54,181 nucleotides of DNA, taken from NCBI GenBank assembly GCA_017559905.1, contig JAFYQF010000014.1:1-54181 (forward strand), given 5' to 3'. The position numbers and the translations under genes were made by a program. The notes below the pieces were generated by a model. It saw nothing but the letters and a program-made list of their open reading frames with translations. It was not told where the DNA came from and made no database searches. This document shows, piece by piece, positions 43,085 through 51,522 of this stretch (within the stretch, counting starts at the first letter, position 1; each line of letters opens with the position of its first letter). The stretch comes from a bacterium (GTDB lineage: Bacteria; Cyanobacteriota; Vampirovibrionia; Gastranaerophilales; Gastranaerophilaceae).

Positions 43085-44422
43085 ATGAAACTTAAGATGA
43101 TTATGAAAAAGTATCTTATTCTATTTATAACTCTGGTTTGTACTGTATCTACTGCATTTGCGGCAGATGTTTCTCGTCTTTACAGAGTTAAAAATTCTCA
43201 ACCTGATAATGTTAACAAGGTTTTACAATCTTTTATAAGTAGGAATTTCCCAGATGCGATAAGAAAAAATAACACTTATATTTTAGAAAATAAGTACAAA
43301 GGGTTGTATTATGTTTTAATTATTGCTAATAAAGCTGAAGATTGTTATTTCTATTATATGTCTAACAATGACGATGAAAGTTTGAGAAAAGAATTGGTAA
43401 AGACTTTAAAAAATAACGATTTTAAAGTTAAAACAGTCAGGGATTCCAGTTTGAAAAGCTTTTTCTATGGAGAAGCTTATACAAGTTTGGCTCATAGTAA
43501 TGTTAATACTTATCTCCGTTCAGGAGTTTCTGACAAAAAAGAAAATAAGGAAATCTCTGAAAATATAATTGACGCTAAAAATGTTGAATATGATTTCAGC
43601 GATGAAGCTCAAGCAAGGTTTGAAGGTCATAAGTATTCTCAACCGCAGAATTTTGTAAAAATAGAGCAGTCTGATAATTATAATTCTTACCCAAATGAAG
43701 ATTACTTGGCAGATGCGCCTATTGATTTAGTTGCTCCAAAAAATAATCAGAGTGGTGGAATTAGGTTGCCGAAGATAGAGTCTTCAAACTCATCTTATCA
43801 GGGAAATATGTTTGACCCTAATTATCGTACAAATTATGAGCCATCTCAATATGAGCAGTCAAATAATGTGTTAACGGGTAGTGTTGTTCATATTAGCGAG
43901 GGTTCGACTTTTACTGCGGCATTGTTATCTGATATAAGTTCAGAAAGCCTTGTGAATAATGATGGCGTTTCTGCAGAACTAGATAGAGATTGGGTTTATA
44001 ATGGTCAGCTTATTGCGCCGGAAGGTAGTGTGTTAATTGGTAGAGCTGTTGAGACTCGTTCAGCTTCGTTTGCGATGAAAAATGGACAGGTTGGGCTTTT
44101 GTTTGATGAGATAATGACTCCAGATGGAGATGTTATTCCGTTGAAAACTAATAAAGTTTTTATTGTTGGTAATTCTTCAAGAGCATTGAATGTAACCAAA
44201 AGAGTTGTTGGTGGAGCTGCAACTGGATTGTTGTTATCTGCTGTTTCAATGATGATGGGTGTTGATCCCACAAGAGCCCTTATTACAGGTGCTTCTATAG
44301 GTGCAGGAGCTGGAGCAATTTCTGCTATTTCATCAAAAGGTGAAGAAATAAGTGTGATTGAAGGTACTCAATTAGAAATTATGTTAACAGAGCCGTTAAC
44401 GGTACAACTATACAGACAGTAG
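43085..44422 (+). CDS. Secreted protein with C-terminal VirB10/TrbI-like domain
   Basis: 445 residues. Signal peptide (KKYLILFITLVCTVSTAFA). Residues about 25-140 form a small alpha/beta region, 150-270 a low-complexity linker, and 275-445 a beta-rich domain: GSVVHISEGSTFTAALLSDISSES, then LIAPEGSVLIGRAV, and a Gly/Ala-rich hydrophobic pair (about 375-410). The SD-x-S, PxGSxLIG and late Gly-rich hydrophobic order resembles VirB10/TrbI, the channel protein of type IV secretion. No other type IV secretion genes are nearby. Start taken at ATG 43085; a TTG at 43058 is in frame. First gene of a four-gene operon. Confidence 0.6.
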   Translation: MKLKMIMKKYLILFITLVCTVSTAFAADVSRLYRVKNSQPDNVNKVLQSFISRNFPDAIRKNNTYILENKYKGLYYVLIIANKAEDCYFYYMSNNDDESLRKELVKTLKNNDFKVKTVRDSSLKSFFYGEAYTSLAHSNVNTYLRSGVSDKKENKEISENIIDAKNVEYDFSDEAQARFEGHKYSQPQNFVKIEQSDNYNSYPNEDYLADAPIDLVAPKNNQSGGIRLPKIESSNSSYQGNMFDPNYRTNYEPSQYEQSNNVLTGSVVHISEGSTFTAALLSDISSESLVNNDGVSAELDRDWVYNGQLIAPEGSVLIGRAVETRSASFAMKNGQVGLLFDEIMTPDGDVIPLKTNKVFIVGNSSRALNVTKRVVGGAATGLLLSAVSMMMGVDPTRALITGASIGAGAGAISAISSKGEEISVIEGTQLEIMLTEPLTVQLYRQ

Positions 44423-44435
44423 TGAAAGGGTTTAA

Positions 44436-46007
44436 ATGGCGGTAATTATTACGTCTAAAAATAATGAGAAGGTTTTTAGTGACAAGAATTTCATTATAAT
44501 CGGTTCGAATTCTGATTGTGATTATCCGGTTGATGTTGATTTTGATTTGATTTTGACTGTGAAATATGATGAAAAATTAAATAAATGTGTTGTAGTTAAT
44601 GATTTTGCTAATCCGAAAGTTTTGTTTAGAGGGGAACCTTTTTTAGGTAAGTTAGTTGTTGATAAGTTCTGTAAGTTGAAATTTGCTGGGAGTGAAGATT
44701 TTCTAGGTATTAAAATTGAGGCAAAAGGAACTCAAAACGCACATTCTAATGCTGAAGCACAATTAAAACCGACTAATTTAGTTAATGATAAGTTGGATGA
44801 AGTTCAGCAAGAACTTGAAACTGCAAGAATTTCTGTGGTGAAACAAATTTCGTTTGCAATAACAGATATAAGAAAACGACTTGCTGTTAATAATAGGTAT
44901 GCAATTTTGTTGAATATAGTACTAGTAGTGAGTGCTGTTGCGATGATGTTTGGGGTTACGAATTATTTAATGGGACTTCCAATATCAGATACTGTGGCAT
45001 TTTTAACAATGCCTACAAATATTAAGATGTTAATTGTTTTTTCTTTGTTAGGGTATACTGTTTCATTAGCGTTAAAACAAGGAGTATTCTTGTTTTTGCA
45101 AAATAGAGATTTGAGAGAACCATCAAAAGGTGCAGGGTTTGCACAATATTTTTTGATTATATTTTCGACATTTTTTATGTGTGTATTTTACGCAATCAAT
45201 TTAATTTATTATATGAATCCTGATAATAGAATCTTTTATTCTATTATTGTGTCGTTGATTTTTGTCTTAATGAATCTATTCGTATCAGCTTTTTGTGGAT
45301 ATTTTAAATATCGTGGGCATAAGTTGTCATATGAATTAGACAAATATGAATATCGAGAAGATTTAGAGATTGTTTTGAATAGATACCAAAATTGGATTAG
45401 AGTTTATTTAAACAATTTGAGCAAAACAAAGATTGAGTATTTACAAAATAAAAATTTTACTTTACAAATAGTGCGATTCTTTAAAACTATGTTAGGGTTT
45501 ATGACGGCTCCTGTAGTGGCTTATGGAGTTTCAAACACTTTGGCGATGTGTTTTCCTGAAGCTGCAGGATGGATAAGAATTTCAAGCTTAAGATTTTCGC
45601 TTGTGTTTTTAATATTGTCTTCATTATTGATAGTATTTGCTTTCTTTGCTTTTTCAAACGCTTTTGTATGTATAAGAAAAATCAATGGTTCAGATATAAT
45701 AAAGTTTGATGGTTTTAGGGATTATTTTTCGCACGGAACAGATATTTTCGGATTGCAAAAGACAAGAGCCTTAAATGGTGAAAAGATTAAGTTTTTAGTA
45801 ATTGGTATTTCTATAATTCTAATTGAATTCACTATGAATATGAGCTTTTTTATGACAGAAATCGGAGCGGATTTGAATGGTATACTGTTGAGTTTGATTG
45901 CTGCAAGTTTACCGACTGCATTTTTGCTTGCTGAAACAAATTTGTTAAGTGTAACTAATTACGAATTGTACATTTGTGATTCAATAATGTCGAAAATGGA
46001 TAGATAA
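44436..46007 (+). CDS. Polytopic membrane protein with N-terminal FHA-like domain
   Basis: 523 residues. Residues 1-95 resemble a minimal FHA fold (NFIIIGSNSDCDYPVDVDFD, cf. the IGRxxxxDI strand), without clear phosphothreonine-binding Arg/Ser residues. A coiled linker (about 110-150) follows, then about 8-9 membrane helices with a cytoplasmic charged loop (about 290-345). Not recognised beyond that. The stop TAA overlaps the next ATG (TAATG), so translation is coupled to the TonB-like gene. Confidence 0.6.
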   Translation: MAVIITSKNNEKVFSDKNFIIIGSNSDCDYPVDVDFDLILTVKYDEKLNKCVVVNDFANPKVLFRGEPFLGKLVVDKFCKLKFAGSEDFLGIKIEAKGTQNAHSNAEAQLKPTNLVNDKLDEVQQELETARISVVKQISFAITDIRKRLAVNNRYAILLNIVLVVSAVAMMFGVTNYLMGLPISDTVAFLTMPTNIKMLIVFSLLGYTVSLALKQGVFLFLQNRDLREPSKGAGFAQYFLIIFSTFFMCVFYAINLIYYMNPDNRIFYSIIVSLIFVLMNLFVSAFCGYFKYRGHKLSYELDKYEYREDLEIVLNRYQNWIRVYLNNLSKTKIEYLQNKNFTLQIVRFFKTMLGFMTAPVVAYGVSNTLAMCFPEAAGWIRISSLRFSLVFLILSSLLIVFAFFAFSNAFVCIRKINGSDIIKFDGFRDYFSHGTDIFGLQKTRALNGEKIKFLVIGISIILIEFTMNMSFFMTEIGADLNGILLSLIAASLPTAFLLAETNLLSVTNYELYICDSIMSKMDR

Positions 46008-47014
46008 TGATTAAAATTTATTTAATAACATTGTCAATAATATTAACAACGCTGACTATAATTATCAGTGTAACTAAACCTGAAATGTCAAAGCAGGTTA
46101 AGTTTTCGCAGAACGAAGTTCAGGTTACTATGTCAGAAGTAGCAAGAAATCCTGAAGCTACAAACAAATTGCCAGAACAAGTAAAAGTTGAAAATAAAGA
46201 TAATATAAGTGTGAAAGTTATAGATAAAACAGTACAAGTTTCAGCTCCAAAAACTCAACAGACAACCAAAATCGTAGAGAACAAAGCGCAAACATCTGTT
46301 AAAAATATAGAGGTTAAAAAGCCTGTTCAATCTGCAAAACCAGTTGAAAAAAATATTACAGTGCCTACTTCTAACGTAAAAACAACTGAAAAAACTGTTC
46401 AAGTTGCACCGCCAAAAGCTCAAGAAAAAGTTATCACAACTGAATTGCCAAAATCAGTAAAAGATATTCTGCAAAATAAACAACCAGAACAAGTTCAAGA
46501 AAAACAAATTACTGTTGAACAAACTCAACCTCAAAAAACGGTTGAAGTCGTTCAAAAACCAGTATCTTTGCCAAAAGTCGAGTCAAAACCAATTGAGCAA
46601 ATGTCTCCTGATGAAATTATTAAACAAGCAGAAAAAGAAGATAGACTTTTGAATGAAAGGGAAGAAGTTGTTGTCTGGAACGTTTGGCGTAGTAATCTTC
46701 AAAACCAAATTATGCACGACACTCAAGTTTCAGCTCCTTTAGGAACTGTGTTTAAATTTTCGTTCACGGTTGATAAAAAAGGTCGTATTTCAAATTTAAA
46801 AGCGTGGGCACAACCTTCTATGTACAATAGTGTTGCGGTAAATTATTTAAAACCACTAATCCAAAGCTATCAGGGAAAACCAATTTTGACATTCCCTTCT
46901 AGGACAAAACGTGTTATAACTAATGTAACGGGTGGTTTTACTATCTCAACAGAAGATAAGTTCAGTACCCCATCTGATTTTTCAGACATAGAAAGAATTA
47001 AGACTGTAAGGTAG
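46007..47014 (+). CDS. TonB-like protein 1
   Basis: 335 residues. A short N-terminal tail and one membrane helix (about 4-22), then about 180 residues of Lys/Pro/Gln/Val-rich linker with repeated QVSAPK/QVAPPK-type units. A C-terminal domain (about 225-335) has a TonB-like strand-helix pattern: FKFSFTVDKKGRISNLKAWAQ followed by SVAVNYLKPLI. TonB transmits energy from the inner membrane to outer-membrane receptors; the ExbB/ExbD motor is not in this operon. Family by architecture. Confidence 0.65.
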   Translation: MIKIYLITLSIILTTLTIIISVTKPEMSKQVKFSQNEVQVTMSEVARNPEATNKLPEQVKVENKDNISVKVIDKTVQVSAPKTQQTTKIVENKAQTSVKNIEVKKPVQSAKPVEKNITVPTSNVKTTEKTVQVAPPKAQEKVITTELPKSVKDILQNKQPEQVQEKQITVEQTQPQKTVEVVQKPVSLPKVESKPIEQMSPDEIIKQAEKEDRLLNEREEVVVWNVWRSNLQNQIMHDTQVSAPLGTVFKFSFTVDKKGRISNLKAWAQPSMYNSVAVNYLKPLIQSYQGKPILTFPSRTKRVITNVTGGFTISTEDKFSTPSDFSDIERIKTVR

Positions 47015-47018
47015 GTTT

Positions 47019-48026
47019 ATGTATATTTGCGTAGAATGTCAAGAAAAATTTAAGGCAAAACCTGAATATTGCACTTGCGGAAATGATGAATTTAAGTTTG
47101 TCGCTGATGAAACTCCTGTTTTAGTTAGTCAAAAAGTAGATACTGAAGAAGTGAATACAGGTGTTTTATATAGAAATAATATCTCTTGTAAGAAAGTTTT
47201 GTCATTAGGAATATTTATTTTATGTTTAATACTTTCTGTTTTGGTGTGGTTTATTAATCCAAAATCAGAAACCAAAAAAACACATTCTAAACCTGTAGAA
47301 GTTTCAGAAAATATTCCAAATATTGATGCGATATGGAATGATGCTCCTACAAAAAATAATACTCCTGTTGCTAAAAAAGAGGAATCTTTACCGCCGAAAC
47401 CAGTTGTTAATAAGGTTCAAGAACAAATTAAAAATATAATAACTCCGCAAAAAACAAAGAAAAATAATATTCAAAAACCAACCCAAACCACAAAAACTGA
47501 ACCTAAAAAAGTTGATAATGAAAATAAAGCAAGTTCAAAATCTCAAACACAAAAGTCTGAACCTGTAAAAAAAGAAACTAAATCAGAGGCAAACACTCAA
47601 CAAATAAAGTTGCCTCAATCTATTGTTGATACGGTTAAAGCTCCTGTACCTAATCAAAAACAGGATAAAGTAGAAACTCCAATCGCAAAACCGATAGTTC
47701 AGCCAAAACCTGAACCACCAAAGATGAGTGAAACGGAATTTTTAAATTATAAAGGTGCTATAAGAAGTGCGCTTTTGGCAAAATTAAATGTAGTAGCAAT
47801 AAAAGGTGCTGGAGATTGTGCTATTGAATTTTCATTAGACAATTCTGGAAAATTAATTAACCGCAATTTTATTTACAAATCAGCTAATAAAACCGTAAAT
47901 GATGAAGTCTATAATATGTTGATGAGATTACCTTATTATAAAGAACCTCCAGCTCATTATAACGGAGAAAAGATAAAACTTAAGTTTACTTTTAATAACG
48001 GTTATTATGAAATAACATTTATATAG
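47019..48026 (+). CDS. TonB-like protein 2 with N-terminal zinc ribbon
   Basis: 335 residues. A cytoplasmic zinc-ribbon-like head with CVEC (4-7) and CTCG (19-22), a membrane helix (about 65-84), a long Lys/Pro/Gln/Thr linker (about 90-235), and a C-terminal TonB/TolA-like domain (IRSALLAKLNVVAIKGAGDCAIEFSLDNSGKLINRNFIYKS...). A zinc ribbon on the cytoplasmic side of a TonB protein is unusual. It starts 4 nt after the previous gene; the operon ends at a terminator at 48165. Confidence 0.65.
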   Translation: MYICVECQEKFKAKPEYCTCGNDEFKFVADETPVLVSQKVDTEEVNTGVLYRNNISCKKVLSLGIFILCLILSVLVWFINPKSETKKTHSKPVEVSENIPNIDAIWNDAPTKNNTPVAKKEESLPPKPVVNKVQEQIKNIITPQKTKKNNIQKPTQTTKTEPKKVDNENKASSKSQTQKSEPVKKETKSEANTQQIKLPQSIVDTVKAPVPNQKQDKVETPIAKPIVQPKPEPPKMSETEFLNYKGAIRSALLAKLNVVAIKGAGDCAIEFSLDNSGKLINRNFIYKSANKTVNDEVYNMLMRLPYYKEPPAHYNGEKIKLKFTFNNGYYEITFI

Positions 48027-48164
48027 GTTTTACTACTTTACAAATAATATTATTGGTGTAACATGATTATTATGATAAATAGATTGATCCGACGTAGAAT
48101 ATTTGATTTAGAGGTTTTGTTGAGAAAATAAAACGCAAATTTTTACGCGGACAAAAAGATTTCG

Positions 48165-48199
48165 AAAACAAGACCTTGAAAATCAGGGTCTTGTTTTTT
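48165..48199 (+). terminator. Terminator of the VirB10-like/TonB-like operon
   Basis: AACAAGACCTTGA and TCAGGGTCTTGTT around AAA, then T run. Confidence 0.85.
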
Positions 48200-48279
48200 G
48201 TTAAAAAAACTTAAAATAAGTGAGAAATCACGCAATTTAAATTTTTACGGTACTTACAAATAAATGTGAAAGGACAATT

Positions 48280-48366
48280 ATGAAATTAATACAACGACGA
48301 TGTGCTGTCATAAACAAAGCGAATGCCCCAATCGTGAGATTAATGAATTTAATTTGGGGCTTGTAG
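48280..48366 (+). CDS. Possible 28-residue leader peptide
   Basis: MKLIQRRCAVINKANAPIVR then LMNLIWGL, stop. AAAGGAC lies 5 nt before the ATG. It lies about 60 nt upstream of the gene at 48427, which has a similar AAAGGACA site. The coding part overlaps a GCCCCAA/TTGGGGC stem, an arrangement compatible with translational control. Could be chance. Confidence 0.4.
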   Translation: MKLIQRRCAVINKANAPIVRLMNLIWGL

Positions 48367-48405
48367 TAGACAGTGTGCAAACACGTTTAAATAACGGTTT
48401 GCCGT
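48305..48405 (+). other. Potentially structured 5' leader of the 48427 gene
   Basis: Nested pairings CTGTC/GACAG and GCCCCAA/TTGGGGC, followed by GTGT-GCAA-ACAC and ACGG-TTTG-CCGT hairpins in sequence. No known riboswitch class recognised. The rest of the 48027-48426 gap holds the operon terminator and nothing else identified. Confidence 0.35.
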
Positions 48406-48426
48406 AATCGTAAAGGACAAGCATAC

Positions 48427-49851
48427 ATGATACCCGCAATAACAGCAAGTAAAGTATATTCAACATTAGGTAACAGCAATTCTCTAGTGCCGTTGGCATT
48501 AAAAGACATTATTAACAGTGTCGGATTAACAACAGCATCTTACATTACTGGAGATGAAGCTGAAGGTAGAGACAGATTTATTGACGAGTTTGGAACACAA
48601 GCAATTTGGCTTTTTGGTATTCCTGCTTATAAAAAGGTTTTAGATTTAACATTGTTTAAGGCTATGGGTTATGACCCTAAAGTTGATGTTAGAATTTTAA
48701 AAGATAAAGAAATTTTTGCAAAAGCAAAACAATATGCTGCTAATGATACCATTAAGGCTTCTTTAGAAAAAATTGGTAAAACAAGTTCTAATATCAAAAC
48801 TTTTAAAGGTTTAACAATGGGCAAATTCGTTGCCTCAACTGCTTTAACAATCCTTTCATATTATGGACTTACAAAGTTCAGACACAAACACACAGAAGAA
48901 CATATTAAAGAGGAGTATTTAAAATCACTTCAGCAACAAGGTTTGTTGAATAACTCGTCTGCTAAAGATAAATTTATTCAAGCTCCGCAGAAAGTTTCTC
49001 CTGCTTTTGGTATGGTGCACAATTTTAATGCTCAAAATAAAAAGGACAAGGATAAAAATCCATCATTTACAGGGATTCAAGATTTTATGTTTAGTCCAAC
49101 TAAAAACTTGATGATTGTAGATGCTTCAATTACTGCAGAAAGACTTTTTGAATCAAGAAACCTCCAAGATACTATTGGCTATGGTATTAAAGAAGGTTCT
49201 TTCTGGGCGTTTATGTATTTGTTAGGTGAAAAAATTCAAACTCATTTTGAGAATAAAGCTGAAAAAGATCACAACAAAAATATTCAATTAGATGCAAGAG
49301 TTATTGAAGGTGAAGATTTGAAAAATGCGCTTAAGAATGAAAAATTGCCATCTATATTGAAAGCTTTTTCTAATATGAAAAAAGATGTTGATGTATACGA
49401 TTTTGTATGCAATCCAAATAATAAAGACAATGTAATTGTAAAAATGGCTAAAATTTCAGATATTATTGAAGTTGTTGATGCTAAAGACATTAACAGTGCA
49501 GTTGATACAAGAAAATACATTGATATCGCTCAAGTAAAAGGCCTTGGTGAAAAACTAAACAAATTATTTAAGCAATTTGGTGATTACAAAACTGATATGC
49601 TTGCTAAAAATGACAAATTGACTGAAGAACAAATGTTGGAAACTTTCTTAAAAGATTTGAAAAAGTTAAAAAGAGCATCAATCTTGAAGAATATAGGTTC
49701 TTGTATAACAGCTTTAGGTGTTGTAGCTCCAGCATTGATGGTTGCAGTTAGATACTTTGGCGGGCAAGATAATAAAGGCTTCAAAGTTAAAGAAGACATC
49801 GAAAGAAAATTAGCTGAAGATATTAAAAACGGCAAGAATATTACTGCATAA
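48427..49851 (+). CDS. Hypothetical membrane-associated protein with NPSFTG peptide
   Basis: 474 residues, not recognised. Hydrophobic segments near 140-155 (TALTILSYYGL), 250-262 and 420-445 (GSCITALGVVAPALMVAV), separated by Lys/Asp-rich helices. KNPSFTGIQDF at 210-220 repeats the short peptide seen near the N-termini of other hypotheticals here; in this protein it follows a Lys/Asp-rich linker, as if marking a domain boundary. Convergent with the flavoprotein gene, overlapping it by 11 nt. Confidence 0.65.
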   Translation: MIPAITASKVYSTLGNSNSLVPLALKDIINSVGLTTASYITGDEAEGRDRFIDEFGTQAIWLFGIPAYKKVLDLTLFKAMGYDPKVDVRILKDKEIFAKAKQYAANDTIKASLEKIGKTSSNIKTFKGLTMGKFVASTALTILSYYGLTKFRHKHTEEHIKEEYLKSLQQQGLLNNSSAKDKFIQAPQKVSPAFGMVHNFNAQNKKDKDKNPSFTGIQDFMFSPTKNLMIVDASITAERLFESRNLQDTIGYGIKEGSFWAFMYLLGEKIQTHFENKAEKDHNKNIQLDARVIEGEDLKNALKNEKLPSILKAFSNMKKDVDVYDFVCNPNNKDNVIVKMAKISDIIEVVDAKDINSAVDTRKYIDIAQVKGLGEKLNKLFKQFGDYKTDMLAKNDKLTEEQMLETFLKDLKKLKRASILKNIGSCITALGVVAPALMVAVRYFGGQDNKGFKVKEDIERKLAEDIKNGKNITA

Positions 49852-50998
49852 CTCCCATTGCAGCAATATAACCTGTTGACCAGCAGTTTTGAAGATTAAA
49901 CCCGCCACAGAAGCCATCTATATCAAGGACTTCCCCGCAAAAATATAAATTTTTAACGATTTTAGACTCCATTGATTTTGGGTCTATTTCGTTTAGGGAA
50001 ACTCCGCCACAGGTTACGACTTCACCACCTTTAGCTGAAGATAAAACAGTTAATTCAAAATTATTTAGTAGATTCAGAATTTTATCTCTAGCGTTTCCGT
50101 TTATCTTATGAGCTTTTAAGTCTTCATCTATATTTGCTTTTTTCAAGATGAATTCGGTAAATGATTTTGGAACATAGGCTGAGATTATGTTTTTGATACT
50201 TTTGTGAGGGTTTTCGTTTAATGTGGTTTGCAAATCTAATTCTCCGACAAAATCCAAATTTATTGTGTATGGAAATCCTTTTCTGGCCATAACTGATGAG
50301 ATTTTGTAGATTAATGGCCCTGAAATTCCGTTATGAGTGAATAAAATATCTCCACGCTCTTGTCTTTTGTCGAATTTAATGGCAATATTTGGAATTGAAA
50401 CTCCAGAGAGTGCTGAAAAATCCTCATTAATATTCAAACTTGTTAGAGCTGGTATTGGGTTCTCGATTTTATGACCAAAATTTCTTGCTAGTTCAAAAGC
50501 GGAATGTCCACCAATAGCAACTACAACTTTTTCAAAAAAGTAGGATGCCTTTTCTGTTTTTACAGAAAAACCGCCATTACAGAGTTTAACATCAGAAACG
50601 CATTCGTTTTGTATTTTAATACCAGAAATAGCGTTCAATATTGATTTTCTGACTTCAGAGGCACTATTTGATGTAGGGAAAATTCTCATATCGTCTTGGA
50701 TATATGTTTCTACACCTATTTTTTCAAAAAAATCAATAGTTTCTGCTGTTGCAAATTTTGAAAAAACTGAATATAAAAACTTTTCGCCTCTTGGGTAATT
50801 AGATGCAAGTTCTTTTAAATCGAATTCAGCGTGCGCAAGATTGCAACGACCACCACCTGTTGGCAATAAGGTTTTTAGAGGTGAATTCTTTTCAAAAATA
50901 ATTGGTGAAAAGCCTTGTTGCTTTAGGTAATACGCACAAATACATCCAGCAGGACCACCGCCAATGATAGCAATTTTAGATTTCGACTCTTGTGCCAT
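49841..50998 (-). CDS. HI0933/YhiN-family FAD-dependent oxidoreductase
   Basis: 385 residues from the ATG at 50998. The dinucleotide fold IIGGGPAGCICAYYLKQ, the family motif TGGGRCNLAH, and the end block YFCGEVLDIDGFCGGFNLQNCWSTGY identify the HI0933 flavoprotein family, whose reaction is still unclear. The start lies inside the end of folK (23-nt overlap), so the two are translationally coupled. A longer in-frame start at 51043 lies deeper in folK and is less likely. Confidence 0.92.
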   Translation of the reverse strand: MAQESKSKIAIIGGGPAGCICAYYLKQQGFSPIIFEKNSPLKTLLPTGGGRCNLAHAEFDLKELASNYPRGEKFLYSVFSKFATAETIDFFEKIGVETYIQDDMRIFPTSNSASEVRKSILNAISGIKIQNECVSDVKLCNGGFSVKTEKASYFFEKVVVAIGGHSAFELARNFGHKIENPIPALTSLNINEDFSALSGVSIPNIAIKFDKRQERGDILFTHNGISGPLIYKISSVMARKGFPYTINLDFVGELDLQTTLNENPHKSIKNIISAYVPKSFTEFILKKANIDEDLKAHKINGNARDKILNLLNNFELTVLSSAKGGEVVTCGGVSLNEIDPKSMESKIVKNLYFCGEVLDIDGFCGGFNLQNCWSTGYIAAMGVMQ

Positions 50999-51482
50999 AC
51001 AAAAATACCATTTCAGGGTTCTCAAGGTCGCTGTGCAAGTCAATTATTGATTTATGCAAGATTGGGTGTTCAAAATCTGGGATTAATTCCAATAAAGGAA
51101 CGAGTGTGAATGCTCGCAAATGTACGAATTTATGTGGAATTGTAAGATTTTCTTCTTGTATTATTTCTTTTCCGTAAAATAGGATATCAATATCAATAGT
51201 TCTGTCTTCGTAGTTACTGTTTGTAGATGGACGTCTACCAAGTTGCGCTTCTATTCTTTGGCATTCTACAAGCAACTCTGCTGGAGATAGCTTTGTTTTA
51301 ATTTCAACAACAGCGTTGACAAACCAAGTTTCGGAAGCCATATTCCAAGGTTCTGTTTCATAAAAAGCTGATGTCCTAATAATGCTAATGTTTTCGCAAG
51401 CATTCAAAAGACTTGTCGCCTGCTGTACGTAGCCGATTCTATCGCCTTTATTTGAACCTAAACTTAAATAAACTATTGCCAT
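50976..51482 (-). CDS. folK: 2-amino-4-hydroxy-6-hydroxymethyldihydropteridine pyrophosphokinase
   Basis: 168 residues, normal HPPK length. YLSLGSNKGDRIGYVQQA, YETEPW, FVNAVVEI and LGRRPSTNSNYEDRTIDIDILFY, with the metal-binding DxD, are hallmark motifs. It makes the pyrophosphorylated pterin for dihydropteroate synthase in folate synthesis. The ATG is only 6 nt from a TAAAAT box of a consensus promoter, implying a leaderless mRNA. Confidence 0.96.
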   Translation of the reverse strand: MAIVYLSLGSNKGDRIGYVQQATSLLNACENISIIRTSAFYETEPWNMASETWFVNAVVEIKTKLSPAELLVECQRIEAQLGRRPSTNSNYEDRTIDIDILFYGKEIIQEENLTIPHKFVHLRAFTLVPLLELIPDFEHPILHKSIIDLHSDLENPEMVFLYGTRVEI

Positions 51483-51488
51483 AACTGT

Positions 51489-51517
51489 ATTTTATAAATT
51501 TTCACTATTTCTGTCAA
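51489..51517 (-). promoter_or_regulatory. Promoter of folK (leaderless arrangement)
   Basis: Minus strand TTGACA (51517-51512), 17 nt, TAAAAT (51494-51489), ACAGTT, then ATG. Confidence 0.8.
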
Positions 51518-51522
51518 TATCT

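Noticed and set aside
43085-44422. Type IV secretion/conjugation locus
   Set aside because: Only one VirB10-like domain is present; no VirB4, VirD4, relaxase or VirB8/B9 genes are nearby.
48308-48499. Minus-strand 63-codon frame
   Set aside because: Antisense to the leader region and the start of the 48427 gene, without a ribosome site.
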